Part shown: piece by piece, positions 22,191 through 37,100 of the stretch | How the letters are laid out: every line of letters begins with the position of its first letter | Position numbering within the stretch: the stretch's first letter is position 1 | NCBI GenBank assembly: GCA_021014325.1 | Contig: CM037460.1 | Location: 21,234,044-21,298,043 of the forward strand | Origin: Plazaster borealis | Taxonomy: Eukaryota; Echinodermata; Asteroidea; Forcipulatida; Labidiasteridae | Reading direction: 5' to 3' | DNA length: 64,000 nucleotides | Program-made: the position numbers and the translations under genes | The notes under the pieces: model-generated | Seen by the model: the letters and a program-made list of their open reading frames with translations, nothing else | Told to the model about the DNA's origin: nothing | Databases searched by the model: none

Positions 22191-25100
22191 CTGAGATAGA
22201 AGCAAAGAGAATTTTATTACCATTATGCTAAAACCGTTATCTGTGACTTGTGGCCTTCCAAAATGATCAGTATTTTAATAACAAGAGTTGGAAGACTTTT
22301 TGATGTTGTTTATGAGGTGAAAAATGCAGGGGACAAATTGAGAAACAAAAAACCGACAACATCTTATTCATTTATAGCGCAATTTCTAAAAAACATGATC
22401 AAATGTGCTTTAAATTGTAAAATACTTCTAAAAATACACTAACAAATGATAAACATGGACAAATGACCATGATTAAAAAAATGCATCAACGTAAAATGAA
22501 GACATTGAAAAAACCTACAGAATGTAACAACAGAATACTAAAAGAAAGGAAAACACCAACATCAAATTGCACGCATTAAGAGATGATTTTTAAGTATAAC
22601 TCCGAATGGAACTGAATCTGGTAAAAGAACAATCATTTAATCACGCACAACATACGTATACTGCTTTCCTAGGTAGTTTTTTTACATTTTTGAATGTGTC
22701 AGACTTTGTAGCTGTTTTCTTAAAAACAACGGTTTGGGCTTTGACTCCTGCTGGGGCACTGTCTTGTCCAGTACCGAAAGTGTCGAAAGTGTGTGTATTC
22801 AAAATGACTGACAACGCCCAAGTCAGTCCGAGTCGAACCTATAGTTTCAAGGGGCCTTGGATGGCATACAAGGATGTAGTTGGTCAACCATTAAGGGAGC
22901 AAACTTGGATTTATAGTATAATTGTCTTTAAAAACATTTAATTTATTGCATGATTACAGCTAAGTTCATATTTAACTCCAACTGCGAAAAGAAAGTGAAT
23001 TTCCTTGCGTCATGATCAGAAATTGTTTTCGACACAAAAATTGGCTTCTTGTTCGCTATGAACCGGGCTTTAGACTGACCGAGTATACAATCCAAGAAAA
23101 ACTTTAGTTAGTAAAACTTGCAGGTACAACCATGTATACAAAAAACCTATTTTGGGAGAAGTGTTGGTCACGATGTTTCGAAAAGTATACTCTGCTCAAC
23201 TTTAGGAGAATGCAAGTAGAGTATACTGTTCAAAACATTACTTGAGACCACACCAGTTCTTCTCGGAGCTAGCACTTCTCCCAAAAGAGTTTGATATATG
23301 GCCGTACCCTCGTTAACCAGCTATAGCCTTTCTTATGATCCACACCATGCAAAGCTTCAAACATCACTCATACAATCAAAAATATTCAGACTCTTTTCTC
23401 ACAACTAGTTGTATTAAGAACCAATGATTTTTCCGAGAACAGAACACTTTATAACATACTGCAGCAGATTTCCCTATATTTTCAGACTTACCAACGACAT
23501 CGCAAGAATAACTAAGTAGTTTTAGTTCAGCTGGAGTTTCAAACGATGGCCCACACACCATCGCATACACACCTTCCTGGATAAAATGAGAGACACCCAT
23601 CTCCTTGGCGATGACCCGTGCCATTTTCCGTAGGCTGCTATCATAAAGGTTGGTTGCACTTACGAACCGACCACCAAATCTGTTAAGATTCGGTACAGTT
23701 TCGTTGATTATCTTAAAATAATTTACAGATTTTCAATCCCTATTTTTGTTGTTGTATCAATGGTGGTATAGACTGTGCAAGTCTCACACAAATCCAAACA
23801 TTTTTTATTCCCAAGATTCTGAAGATGAGCAGAGTATACTGTTCGAGACGTCGAGACCACATCGGCTCTTTTCAGAGCCAACACTCCCACAAAAGAGATT
23901 TTACACATGGTTGTACCCGCAAGTTTACCATTTATCTATGGTTACTTCTTATTTTTCCACACCATGCAAAGCTTCAAACAACACTTTCTTGCAACTGTGT
24001 TTGCATTGTAGAGATCCTTTACCCCCAGGACGACAGCATTTAGTCAGTTGCTTCCTTTGACCTTCCTAGAACTGGAAGTAAATGGAGGCTATAGCCTCCG
24101 TTATACCCTCAGGTCTTGCCCCTTCAAAAGGTTCCCATAGACTTTAGGATTTTCCAATGGAAGTGCCCCTTGCAAAATTAAAATGGCCTCGCCCTCTCAA
24201 AGATGACTGTCCATCACCCACCCACAATTTGAAAAACTTTAAACATTGGTTATTCTGAATGGCCCCTTCCACCCCCCACCCCAAGTCCAATAAAATGCAC
24301 ACTTGGATGAACTAGACAACACTTACTTGTCCATATTGGGGCCAACCAGGGGATTGTGTCCGGCCATTCCAGGGAAATACAAATGGTCTTTCATGAGCAT
24401 GATGTCACCAACTTCGTAACTCTTGTTCATGGAGCCAGCGGCATTTGTGATGAAAAGTGTTTTGACGCCAAGCAGGCTCATGACTCTGACGGGTGCTGCA
24501 AGCTGGAGACAAAATAAATAAATAAATAAAATAAACAGACTACTAAAGAATTCCCAAATGCATTAACAAAAAAACTGAAAAATGTTTAATTTATATATAC
24601 TACACATATTTGTACGTAAAAGAAAACTGTAAATGGCTGAAAAGGATCCCCCAAACTGCCAGAGTTTAAAAGAATGAATGAGCATGGTCGACTACTTTGA
24701 AGCCTTGAACCTTTCTCAAGTTTGCCAGGAAAAAAGGGTGGAAATAGAGCAGTAATAATGTACTCATTTATGGATTGGCTTGCCTACACCATTGAAACAC
24801 ATTTGCTATTTGCCTACTCAAAATACACATGTAGAGAAAAGAGAGCCAGTGCAGATGATTGTGGGTACCCTGCACCATGGTTCAGAATCTCGATTTGCAT
24901 TGGAATTGCTACGGAAGTCACAACGTTTTAGAGGGAAATAAAAGTAGATGCAAAACACCGGTCAAAGTTTAAGTAGTTTGATGAGGAACTACGTCACTCT
25001 TAAAACCCTTACTCCAGAAGCCTTTTTGCTGACAGGTGACCTGAATCCTCCAATATCCTCCTCTCTTCAACACAATTGGACTTAAGATTGGATAAGATTG

Positions 25101-28100
25101 GAATGCCAGACCCAGTGATAAGCAATTGTTGTTTGGGCCTTCAGCCCTCAGTCCATCTGAATCCTTCATTTCGGCAAAGAGGATTATAGAAGATTTTGAG
25201 AGGGCAGTAAGGGCTAACAAAATGTTTACCTTCCATGCCGGGTATCCTTCGTACAGGTGAAAGCGTCCTTTCATGCAGATTACGGTCTTGCCCTTGAGTT
25301 TGCCGATTACAAACTGGCTTTGATGACCCTTGACTGTTGGATAAATAAAACGAGGCAAATTTTGATCTGAAACCATTTGAGAAGAGTCAAGTAATAAACG
25401 ACAAAGGAAACTGACTGGGTAATTATAAATCAATTTGCGGGTGAACAACAAAAAACTGGCTAGAGTAGGTTTTGAACCTGAGACCTCTGGATTCATGTGT
25501 TGGTGCTCTACCAACTGAGCTATCTAGTCCTAGTGTTGGCAGTCTCCCTAATTTGTCATTATCTTTTTTCGGGGGGCCTCAGTCAGAAGTCATTGAACTG
25601 TAAACTGCTGTACAGCCAGGGATAACACCCCCTTTATGATACAACCTGACGAGCAGCCTTCGAACAAAGGTACTGACAAAATAGGGAAATCGCCAACGCC
25701 AACACGAGGCTAGATAGCCAAGTTAGTACAGCACCGGCATGTAAACTTGTAGGTCACAGGTTCAAATCCTGCTATGCCAGCAGCAGTCTCGCGAGATAGT
25801 TGCGAGAGAGCTGTTTTGCTATCACCGCGACAGAAATTTAACGACTTGTCCACAAGTCTAGTCAAAAGGTCAAATTCAATGCCATTTTGATTGAATATCA
25901 TAATAATTCAGGAACAAACTGAACATTCTCCGTACAAAAATCTACAGACCATTTAAAATGTGACGTCATCGAATGTTTGTGGATTTTGACAAAAATTGCA
26001 CTTGAAGGGTATCAAACAAAGTGGAAATTTACCCCGTTTTAGCGTGAGATTTGGAGAATTTAAATACATGTATTCCTCCCATTTTCCTAAGGACTCTATC
26101 TATTGGAAAATGAGCGGATCACAAAACAGAATTTGACCTTTGATCCCTGTTTAACATTTAAAGCTGAATAGATAACTTCCCTCTGTGTAATTATTATTAT
26201 TCCCCTCCCCTAAATACTGTCCAATGAATCCCTCACCTCCATTGGGCTTCTTGGGCTTCTGGGCTAATGACAGAAAATAAGTTTTTTCAGTTAAATTTGG
26301 CAAATGTTGGGTAATGAATCTCCTAGATTTGTTTTTAGAAAAGGTCAAGCCCATTACATACCTGTGCTAACTGGAAAGTGCTGAATATCGCTGTATGGGA
26401 TGATAACGCTGTCCTCAACCTTATCTGCCAGACCGCCAAGCCCAGATCCACAGATGATTCCGACTGTTGGTTTGTGACTTGTGCGCTCTTGAACTTGTCT
26501 GGCAAAGCCTTCCAGTTCACTGTAAGTATACCTTTAGAAATCAAAGGGAATCAGAAAATAAACCTTTTAATAATATTGTTTCCTGTTGATAGTTTTCGAG
26601 GGGTGAGATTATATGAAAATGAGAAATCCTGCAAATTGGATAAAAGTTTGTGTGGAGATATCAGCCAATAGACTGTCTCTCCACATGATTTCAATTAGAT
26701 AATCTGAAGGTATGGTCACAAGGGCCAAGTTTTTCATTGTGACGGCAGTCTCGTCACTTTCAAGAAAATCTGAAGGAGGTGCAGGGAGACTCCAATGAAA
26801 AATCCTGAAATCAGAAAAAATCCTGACAAATCACAGACCTGTTTTCATTAAAAAAACTATACATGATAAATCAAGAATATTTACAAATAGCTTTCAGATC
26901 ATTTCCTCAATATGCAAAGTGTCAAATCCTACTTATGAGGAATTTAAAAAAGCCGGGGTCTGTAGCACAAACAAATTCACAAGCTTCAAGGTTAAGGAGC
27001 CAAAATCAAACACAACATTAAGACATTTGCAAGCTAAAATTGAGTACTCAGCTTCACCAACTTGTTTGGTGACAAGGGAGCATTATTTTCGCAGGCCTAA
27101 TTAATTTCCGTCGGATATACTTTCAATGTCAAACTTAGGGGGAAACAGCTTGTTAAAATGTTAACCCCCCTAAAAAGGCCTAATTGGGCATAATTTGAAG
27201 AATTTTTTTTCTTCTTCTAAATGCCCGACATTTTTGTCAAATTGTCGCCGAAAATGTTGAGCCAGTGGAACATAAAATTAAATCCGATAGGACGATTTGT
27301 GGATGCAACATCAATACAAAATAATTGACCCCAATAGATGGATGACTCCTTTTTTTTACCGATTGTAAGCTCTCTCGGCAGCAGTTGCTGGGTCTGCGCT
27401 CAAAGGTGTCATAAGCAAACTGCGAGTGTGGGTATTCCGAGTATCCAATCAGTGAAAGACCGCGAAGAGTAAAAAAAACGCCATTTTACTCTTTAATTCA
27501 CGAACAAACCACGTCAAGACGTACACCGCTAATAAAATCTAAACACAAAATGGCGCAATTTGTTATTAATTTGAGATGAACTTATACTTTGCGGCCACTA
27601 ACGAGTCGTCGCAAGATTGTCATCGCTGATAATATTTTTAAGATGAGTAAACTCCTCGCAAAGATTTAGTGAAATCGTTATCCAAAACCCATCACTAAGT
27701 TGCAATGGAACTTTGGATTAAGCAATCGGTTTTGGCGTTTGTGATGATCGAAAAGCGTTAGAGAAATCGGCCCCTGGTATTGTAACTTATTGTTATATCA
27801 CATGCTTTGCACAGAGACCGTGAAGACTCACGCTGTTTCCAATAAATGTGTAAAGCTTTGTCTACAATTATGGCTGCGGCTACGGCTTCAGCTTCAGTTT
27901 AGGCTCCATCTTCCTGTTTAAACCCCCAAACCAAATAAGCATGTTTTCAAAAAAACCTGATGGAGTCTAAGGCGGAGCCTAAGCCGGAGCCAAAGCCAAG
28001 GTATACAAAAAGGGCGCCTACCAACACTGATGAGGGATTCAAGTTTGAGTTCCATATTTATTGTAACCAAATAAGTCAGTGTAAAAGACATTCAAACAGG

Positions 28101-31100
28101 CCAGTTTTAACCAGACCACCACCTCTAATGTTGGTGCTCGATGTGGGGCATGGTGGCACCCCCCTTCTATCCCTTCTTTTCTCAGGAATTCTTTATTGTG
28201 TCACAGTATTCATTGAAATATTTGGAGGGGGGTACCCTCCGCCCCAAAATATTTGGCATGATCACCTCTACCCTCCGCCCCAAAATATCTGGCATGACCA
28301 CCTCTACCCTCCGCCCCAAAATATCTGGCATGAACACCTCTTGTTCATTTAATACTTGTGTCGATTTTCCTGAAGAAAAAAAAAGAAGAAAACTAATCTA
28401 TGATGACTACAGGGTTATCTATGGTGGCATCGATATTTGCGACTAATTTCAAGACATCGCACACCTCTGCACACATCTTTGCGACTAATTTCACGACATC
28501 GCACACGTCTAAGCACATATTTGTGACTAATTTCACGTCGCATACGTCTGCGCACATATTTGCGACTTATTTTACGACATCGCACATGTCTGTGCACATA
28601 TTTGTGATTAATTTCACAACATTGCATACGTACATGTATGCACAAATTTTTACAATACGCGATGTCCCTTCTTAGTTATCTCATGGGAGGGTTATTTATA
28701 GAAAGAACCAGTGAAAATAAGACAATGGGAGCATTCACCCAAGTATGAAATCATGGGTCTCACTTGTTGACCTTTGACAAAGGCAGCTGTTTTATCAACC
28801 AGGGAGATATTCAATTTATTGCAGCTCATTTTATCTTATTACAGCATGTCACAGTTTGTTTACCGGTCAAGGTTAAGCTTACTGGGTCAAAGGAAACCAT
28901 TGCAAGGACATAATATTGATTTTTACAATCAAGCCACCTTAGAAATTGACTAAGGTGTTTAATGAATTTCCCATCTTGTAAACAACCTTTATAATGCCTT
29001 CTTGTTTTTATCCATGTAAATTTTTTGGATTTTTTGTTTTTTATATTATATTTATATTTATGTTTCCTTAATTTCTCTATTTTAATCTGGGTTTTAATAC
29101 TTCTTGTGCTTTTGTAGATTACTTTTATAGTCCCGTCCTGTATTTGCTTGTAGTTTGCTGTAGTCCTTCAAGTTTACTGTTTCGTTTGTGCTCCATTTTG
29201 TTTTCACTCATAGGACCGCAATGGAAATTTTAAATCTTTGACTTTTTGAGTTATCCTTGACAAACAATCTTTTCTTACTGTTTTCTATCTATTTGTCTAT
29301 TTTGTTTATATTTGTATGTATTTGCTATGCAGTTTGCCAATTAATTCAAATCAAATACCATATTTAAAAGTTTAATTTGACAATGAACAAACTTTTTGTC
29401 TGTCAGTGTGTATTTTGTCCAACGGTTTAAGATGTATTTAAACAAGATTGTTATCATGCTTGCAATTGGCAATGCACTTGAGCAAAATCTTTCTGTACAA
29501 GTCAATGGTCCTGATATCAGGGGTGAGAGAAATTGCAGACATAAAGATGTGAAACTAGGATCCAAATATTAAAGTGGTGTTTGAAGCTTTGCATGGTGTG
29601 GAAAAATAAGAAGTAACTATAAATGGTAAACTTGCTGGTTCAATCATGTGTAAAATATCTTTTACAGGAGTGCTAGCTCTGAAAAGAGCCGGTTCTTGTC
29701 AGAGCCAGCACTCCTCCAAAAGAGATTTTACACTATGGTTGTACCCGCAAGTTTACTATTTATAGTTACTTCTTATTAAAGTTCAACTTGAACAAAATCA
29801 ATCAAACTAACTTGACTATTTATCCTTGTTTATTTGGTGTTTGGTTATTATTTGGTCTTAAGTGTGAAGTTTTCCTCCCTGTACTTTTGTTGAAATTTTA
29901 TCGGAAAAACTGCCCCCCCCCCTTTGATTCTTGAACTAGTGTTTTTTCCCGCTGTTGGCGGCGCCCTGCATGGTTCCAAGCAAAGACCCATAAAAATGAA
30001 AAGTGAAATAAACACTGAAGTACCAGTGCCTCAGAAAACCAGCATAAAAATAATCCGTGTTGTGACATAAAATACGTCACAATAACGTCACAATACGTAC
30101 TGGATGAAGGTTGTTTATCTTGGTTGCTATGCATTTTCCATTGTCTTGTTTGGATCGTCACTGTCCTGTTTTGATTCCTAGGCACTATTATTTCTGGCAT
30201 TTAGAAATGAATTGCAAATTATGTCATATTAGGCCTTTTTTTGAGGGGGTAAACACTTTAACAAGCTGTTTTCCCCTAAGTTTGACATTGAAAGTATATC
30301 AGACGGAAATTAATGAGGCATACGAAATAATTTGTTTATGCTCTGGTAAGCTTAGAAAAGTAAATGAGATTCTATTTTTAATGATGACAACTCTTTAAGA
30401 TTATTTCAAACGACTCGTCATTTTGACAGTGTCAGACTTTTAGAAAGAAAAACTCTCATTCTCATACGTTAATTTAACCAGTATTTAACTAACTTTTGTT
30501 AGATTTTCATCAACATCAACGTGACAACGTATTTAAAAAAGATTATAAAAACTAATAAAATACAATTTGAATTTGATTTCATGTGGACTTTTTTTTAAAT
30601 GAATGCCTAGAATTTAAACATTAATATGGTCCCCCTGTTGTTATTTTTGATGCACCCACATTAAACTGATTTACATTTAAACTGCAATATGTTTTAATCG
30701 AACCGCGGCAAAATAATCTTGACATGTAGGCCTAGGCCTACGACGTCCACCACGCAACGACTGACGATTTTGCTGGCGGCTTATGTCAAAGGTCACTACT
30801 TTTAGCCTCAAACAAAATGTTTATTTTCCTTTTTATATCATCACACAACTGTGGAGACTTTAGTGAAATGCAAAATCAGTGACGTCGCAAGAGGATGGAT
30901 ATGCGGTTTGCGATCTCATCACAAGTGTGATAGCGATTGTCGCAAATGGGGACTTTAGTGAAATCGGCCCCTGATGTACAGTTGTGTCTACATGTATGTC
31001 TGTTCTGAGCAGATGTGTCACTGACCACATGCATAATGGCACAACAATGCACTGCAATTGACCTCTGTGCGTTATGATATAAAAACCTACAAACATTTTG

Positions 31101-34100
31101 ACAAAATTTTGAGTCCTATAAAAAACACAGTGAATATTCATTCGGAAAACCCATAACTCTGGGTTCCCCGAATGAAGCTAAGGCCGCATCTGAATTGGCA
31201 GCAACTGCTATGGCTACGACTGGATCGCCACTACATCATGCGATAAACTATGGGCTGTCTTTGGCAATACCCTTATTAGTAAAAGTTGTGGCTGCAGCCG
31301 TCAATTTGGATACGGCCTTGGTCTTGGTGAACCCTTATGCTAGTACATTTTCAGCCGCGAGGCAGCTCATCATTGAAAGAGAGCTCCCTCAACAAACTAA
31401 ATTGTTGTGAGGCTACCAACACCCACAACTCCCTTAAAAACCACTTTCCTCTAAATATTTCCCATAAGGGACTCCAAATGCCGTCGAAGGAAAGTTCAAC
31501 ACCAACCCCCCCCCCAAAAAAAAAAATATATAATAATAATAATACCCCAAACAAAACAAAACAAACAGACAAACACCCCAACAAAATCAAACCTCAAGCA
31601 CTTTTCAAATCAAAATGCAAAATAGGTTCTTAAACCAAATCAGTAAAGGATGGAATGTAAGCAATAATCTTATTTTACTAATACCTATAGATCGAGTCCA
31701 TTCAATCACAAATGAAATATATTGTGAATTTGAAGGTTTTTTTTTGTTTATTGCAGCACAATACGGTTACACTTCCATGAACACAACCGAAGGATAATTT
31801 CAATGACACACACAACATTTTGCTAAAGTTTGTCCGATTGTTTGGTGTAAGCTGAAAAATCAATTTAAAAGTCCCTGCTTACTGAGAAGTGTAGTGGCTT
31901 GACTAAATACAATGTACCTTCTACTAGTCAAAGTGGTGTGGGATCCTCAAAAAATAATAATATAGGCCTACACTTTGCATATTGATCGTAAAAATGTTCA
32001 CAACTTTAAAAAGCCCCTTTGTGTCCCAGTTCTGAGTGGAGAGAAAAACAAAATTTTACATAAAAATGTCAAGTTGTTGAACCCAAAGCTCAACACAATA
32101 AGAGTCTGAATTGTTACATATGATTGCATATACATATCCTTGGGTCAAAATGTACATGCAGAAGTGATTCCATCTAATCTAAAACAAATAAACCCATGGT
32201 TAAACTTAAAAATAATTCGTAGCCCAGGCTTATCATTTTCCACATTGAGCAAATTAAACATTGTACCATTGATTTGTGTAATAGGTAAACATACACAGTT
32301 AGACTACCTTTTAACACTGGACCAGGTTCCCAGATTGATTTGACCTTTTCACATTTGAATTGCTAGCCCTCGCAAACTCCTGGGAAATACATGATAGTTA
32401 CCCCTGCTTGGGAGGGTTTAAAAGTCAGATACCCCCAGGGTTAGCTTACTGATTGCTCTTTTTCCCTAAACATGGGGTGGCGGATGGGGTTAAAACTCCC
32501 AAGGAATTTCCTACGGTTTTATTTCCTGTGAGCACTGTTTGTAGTAGTCATGGTACAAGACGTTTCTCGCTTACCTTTCACGCACAGCGTGATCGATCCG
32601 CTCATTCAACTCACCAATAGCGCCCACCACGAACACCTGACTTAGCCCATGAACCGCCCCCACTAGAAACGTCTTGGGCCGTGTGCATGATTTGCTCGTG
32701 AAATTCCGAGCACATTTCAACCATGTCGCTGCGGGGCCTGCATATCATGCACACGGCCCAAGATGTTTCTCGCGGGGGCGGTTCGTGGGCTAAGTCAGGT
32801 GTTCGTGGCGGACGCTTTTGGTGAGTTGAATGAGTGGGTCGGCCGCGCTGTGTGTGAAGGGTAAACGAGAAACGTCTTGCATCAAGACTATGTTTGTAGC
32901 TGCTGCTGGGCACCTCTGAAAAACAATGTTTTGCTGAGAGGTCTCCCCAGGGTAAATAAGACATAAAGAAATAAATATTAGAGGCTCAGAAGAAAAGTAG
33001 GACATTTTTAGTGAGTACATACATGGGTTTACCTTTATGTAAATTAAAGGCTTTTATAGACTTTTCAGGCTATTTTTAAAACATTTTGCAATTTTTGCTG
33101 AGAGTGAAAAAATCTGAAATCCGACCAAAGTGCAAAGAATATCATATAGACCTGTCATGCCTGTTCCTGGGAATTGGGTTGGTAGTGTTAAAAGGGCTGA
33201 TTAACCCTTAGTGACACCATAAAAAAAAATTCACACTCGGACACCATCATGGACCTATTGAGTAACAGTTAGATTTTAGCATGTAATACATTCTTGTGGA
33301 GAACCAAATCACTTTTAAATTGCCCAAAAACATTAGATATAGACCCTTCGGACTCAATAAAACAAATTCAAGCAAAAATAATTTGTCGATGACCCCACTT
33401 TTGTAATTTGTAGACTTTATACATGTACAACTTTACTTGAAACCATAAAAATATGCACACGCTTACACTCAACAGTCATTTTTATAAAAGCGTGTAATAC
33501 ATGGAGCTCCATGGTCTGACTTGTCCTTGCAACACCACCTCACTCAATTCATCCAACTAAACAACCAGGTCACTGCTTACAGCCATTGTACAAGCAGAAG
33601 CCACGTGGAAACCATATGGTTCATTTCACTAAGTAGTGGCAGTTAACCCCGAGGTCAAGTAACTGCTGTACAATTTCTATTGGAATTCCGGGAGAGCTGG
33701 TCATTGAAGGATTTTTGTATTGAAAAAAACCAAAAACCGATGGTAACAAGACAACTGGCATGCTATTTGGCTAGGTGCAGTTGTGGAACTTGGAATTTTT
33801 TAGATTTAAAAAAATTTAATTGGCGGAGTAGCAACTTTTTAATTAAAAACTGACACTCAATAAGTCCACGATGGCATCAATGGCAGATTCACCTAGCAAG
33901 ACTTCTAGTCCATGAGCCAGAAACACTTGCCGGTACCAACTTGAGGGACTAATTTTAATATCACTTTTCTTGTTGCAAATAATCCACAACTTACCATAAA
34001 CTATGATAGCCTTACCACAAAATAAGATTAATAGCAGTTTTCGAAAGATTTTCACTGTAAAATCTGAAACCACTTAGCCTCTTACGTTATTAAGCCAACG

Positions 34101-37100
34101 GCTGTTTAGATACAGTAGTACATTTTTTAAGCCCATGTATTTGCAGGAGAGTGAATATTTCAGCTGTGCATACTCAAACAGCCGTTGTATTTGTCACTTG
34201 GCAAGCATGGCTGCCTGTCAACAATGTTTTTCTTTGTCAGAGTGCTGCTGTAATTTTATCAATAAAGTTATTAAGAGGGATATTTATTGGTATTTTGACA
34301 TTTTGTATCAGTTGTTTGGTCTCAATATGTGAAATTTCAGCCCCTGGCTCATAGAAATGCATGTGGCACTCATCCAGAAAATTCCTGGGCAATGTCTCGA
34401 CACTCGGTCAGAAACCAATATTTTGACATCTTCCTGCTAATTTTTGTGCCTCTGTGATGCTGACATGTCTGAACTTTTAATCAGACATAAAACAAACAAA
34501 CTTAGATAGTAATGTACGTATGTAGGTCTCCTAAAGTTGTTTACGTATAAAATGTAATAACTTATGTAACTTGACCTAGAAGAAGGGTTTTATCATAAAG
34601 ATCATAGTCTACACTTCATGTACTGTATAGACTTGATTCAAGCAGGTTAAGTTAAGTTGTGTGCTTGATTAAAAATGTACACTCTTAGCTTTAAAATAAA
34701 CAGGTGTGCCCTCATGTGTCAGTTCAAGCAAGGAAGAATGGAAATCCAACTCAGGGCTAAAATTTGGGGTAAAATTCCACAAGACCACAGGGCTTGTAGC
34801 TCAATTTTTTTACCAGACCAGAATTTATTTTACAAGACCAGAGTCTTATTGAGAAAGAACTTTTTACAAAGTTTATCTTGTAAACTATTTTCATTTGAAC
34901 AAGCAATAGAGAAGATTTTTTCCTTTCTAACCGGGTTAGTATACTTTGATACTCAACAGATTTGAATGATATTTACCGGTACCAGACTCAAAGTCGCACC
35001 GAACTTGTCAAGTCGTGAGTTTGCTGGCCTGACACTAAAATTACTGGTCTCGGGCCTGCAGTCCAGTGTAAAATTCGAGCTCAGCTACTTGAGTCAAGTT
35101 TACACTTTATGTATCCAATGTGTCGAAGCGGAACCTTGGTCCCTTGGGGAACATCCGATACGTAGGCCCTAAACAATGTAAACAGATTAAAGCATAACCT
35201 GGGAGATTTTAGTGAAGCGTTTTGTATTGAATTGATAAAAATGGTTGCATCAGGTGTAATTAGAACACTTGTTCTAGCCTACATGTACATCAGATGATAA
35301 TGAATGTATCCTACTAAGTGCTGTATAAGCCCTGCAGTAAAAAGTCCACCTGGGCGTAAAAAGCATGGTATTCAACGACATTCTGCTTGCTACAGTATGC
35401 ATTTTATGTCCAGGGAATTCTGCATAATGTACTGGGCATTGTAGTAAGCACAAAATTCTGTGGTAAGCAGTAGGCCTAATTCAAGGACCTACATGTAATT
35501 TGCACATGCCGATCACATGATGCATTGTCCATGTTGCAGAAGTTTGTCTGGCACTGGTGTACGTACACAATAACTATCGTTTACAAATACGATAAGTCCA
35601 GAGCTATCGACGTGATACATGTACATGTTGTGTACGTACACGATAAGAGCGGGATTATATTTTATTCATGTGGCAACACTACGCTTCCATAGTTTCCTGA
35701 TCATCTCGAAGATAAAACCAAACCTGAATGTGTGAATGAAGTCTTTGACAGCATTTCTAGGCTTGAATACGGAGCAATTTCCACTAAATCACGGGGCAAA
35801 GGTGGGAACAATAAGATAAAGTTATAATTTAGAAACCTACTGGCGCCTGCAGTCAGATTTCGTGTTATTTTAAAATCCAAGAAAGGGTTTAAATAACGTT
35901 TTTTATGTCCTGGGTGGTGTTTGAACTCTTGTTAATATCTTTTACACAATGCATTATTGTTATTTTGTTTAATAGTAAAGTTATTATCACTTCGCCATGA
36001 TAAACTCTTAATAGTTTAACTCTTGAACAAATCAGTTGAATATCATTCTTAATTCGGTTGATGACTTCACAAGATTCACATCATTTTGTTTCATCAGACC
36101 AAAATTGTTAAAACACTGCGGCTTGTACTATTTGTGACTTTAAAAAATGACAAGAGAATTTCTCCATAACACCCATTGCTTGTCTACTATATATGCCATT
36201 AGGAAGGTCGGAACTCACTTCATCACATCGACTGAAAGGGGAGCAGTCTGTTAAATGCCACACATCTTTTTTCCAGAGAAATTGAGGATTGTAACTTTAG
36301 TGGGTAAACTTGGCATTCGCTCATTCTATGGCAAGAAGCTCGACCAGGCCTCTTTCATTTATACAATAATTGACAAAGCATCTTTGTAAAGTTTTCCTGA
36401 ACACAATAAATCTTTAAAAAATTAAGGTTCAGCAAGGGCATAGAAGCTGAAATCCCAAATACACAAACTCTATAGGGCAGCCCCATTGGTTTACACTGCG
36501 CGATGAGAGTTCCAACTGCAATCACTGCTGACCTTCGCATACAATGCTATCATCTCATACATGTAGTAGAATAAATCAATGCTGTGTGTTCCGTCCCAAC
36601 TTTAGAATCGTATTGCATTATAATGATAAACAGTGATACTGATATTGTTGCAGCTAGCCACGATCGGTGGTTTCCTGCATGGTGAAATATCTCTGCGATC
36701 CCAGCTATAGTTGGGCCGTCCCAACTGTAACACTAAAGTTGGGACCTAACCGAACTATAGTTGGGACGATTCTGAAGTTGGGATGGAATACACGCGAGTT
36801 CCAACCTGCAACTTGTGACCCCTATACCATGCCTTAGATATACACTGTACACTACAAAAACTGCGGTCACATAGTAGATACCAAAAAAGAATAAAACTTT
36901 ACACCATAGGGCGTTAAAATAACACTAATTCCGCAAAAACAATTACATTACTGTTACTTTAACATCCTTTAGTTTAAGATGTTAATTTTGATTCTCTCTT
37001 CTATTTGTGACAACACCCATGGTGTCAATTTTAATACCCCAGTTTTTGCAGTGAAGGCCCCATCAGTATACACTACGATGACAGTTCCAACTGCCGTCAG

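Noticed and set aside
24969..25514. 181-residue ORF on the - strand
   Set aside because: Only its middle (25230-25333) is PNP exon 3. The rest is intron and SINE sequence that happens to stay open, and splice sites on both sides explain the conserved part.
32611..32964. 117-residue ORF resembling a possible Arg/Pro-rich protein
   Set aside because: It spans both arms of a long inverted repeat and reads the palindrome back and forth. No start context or splice support.
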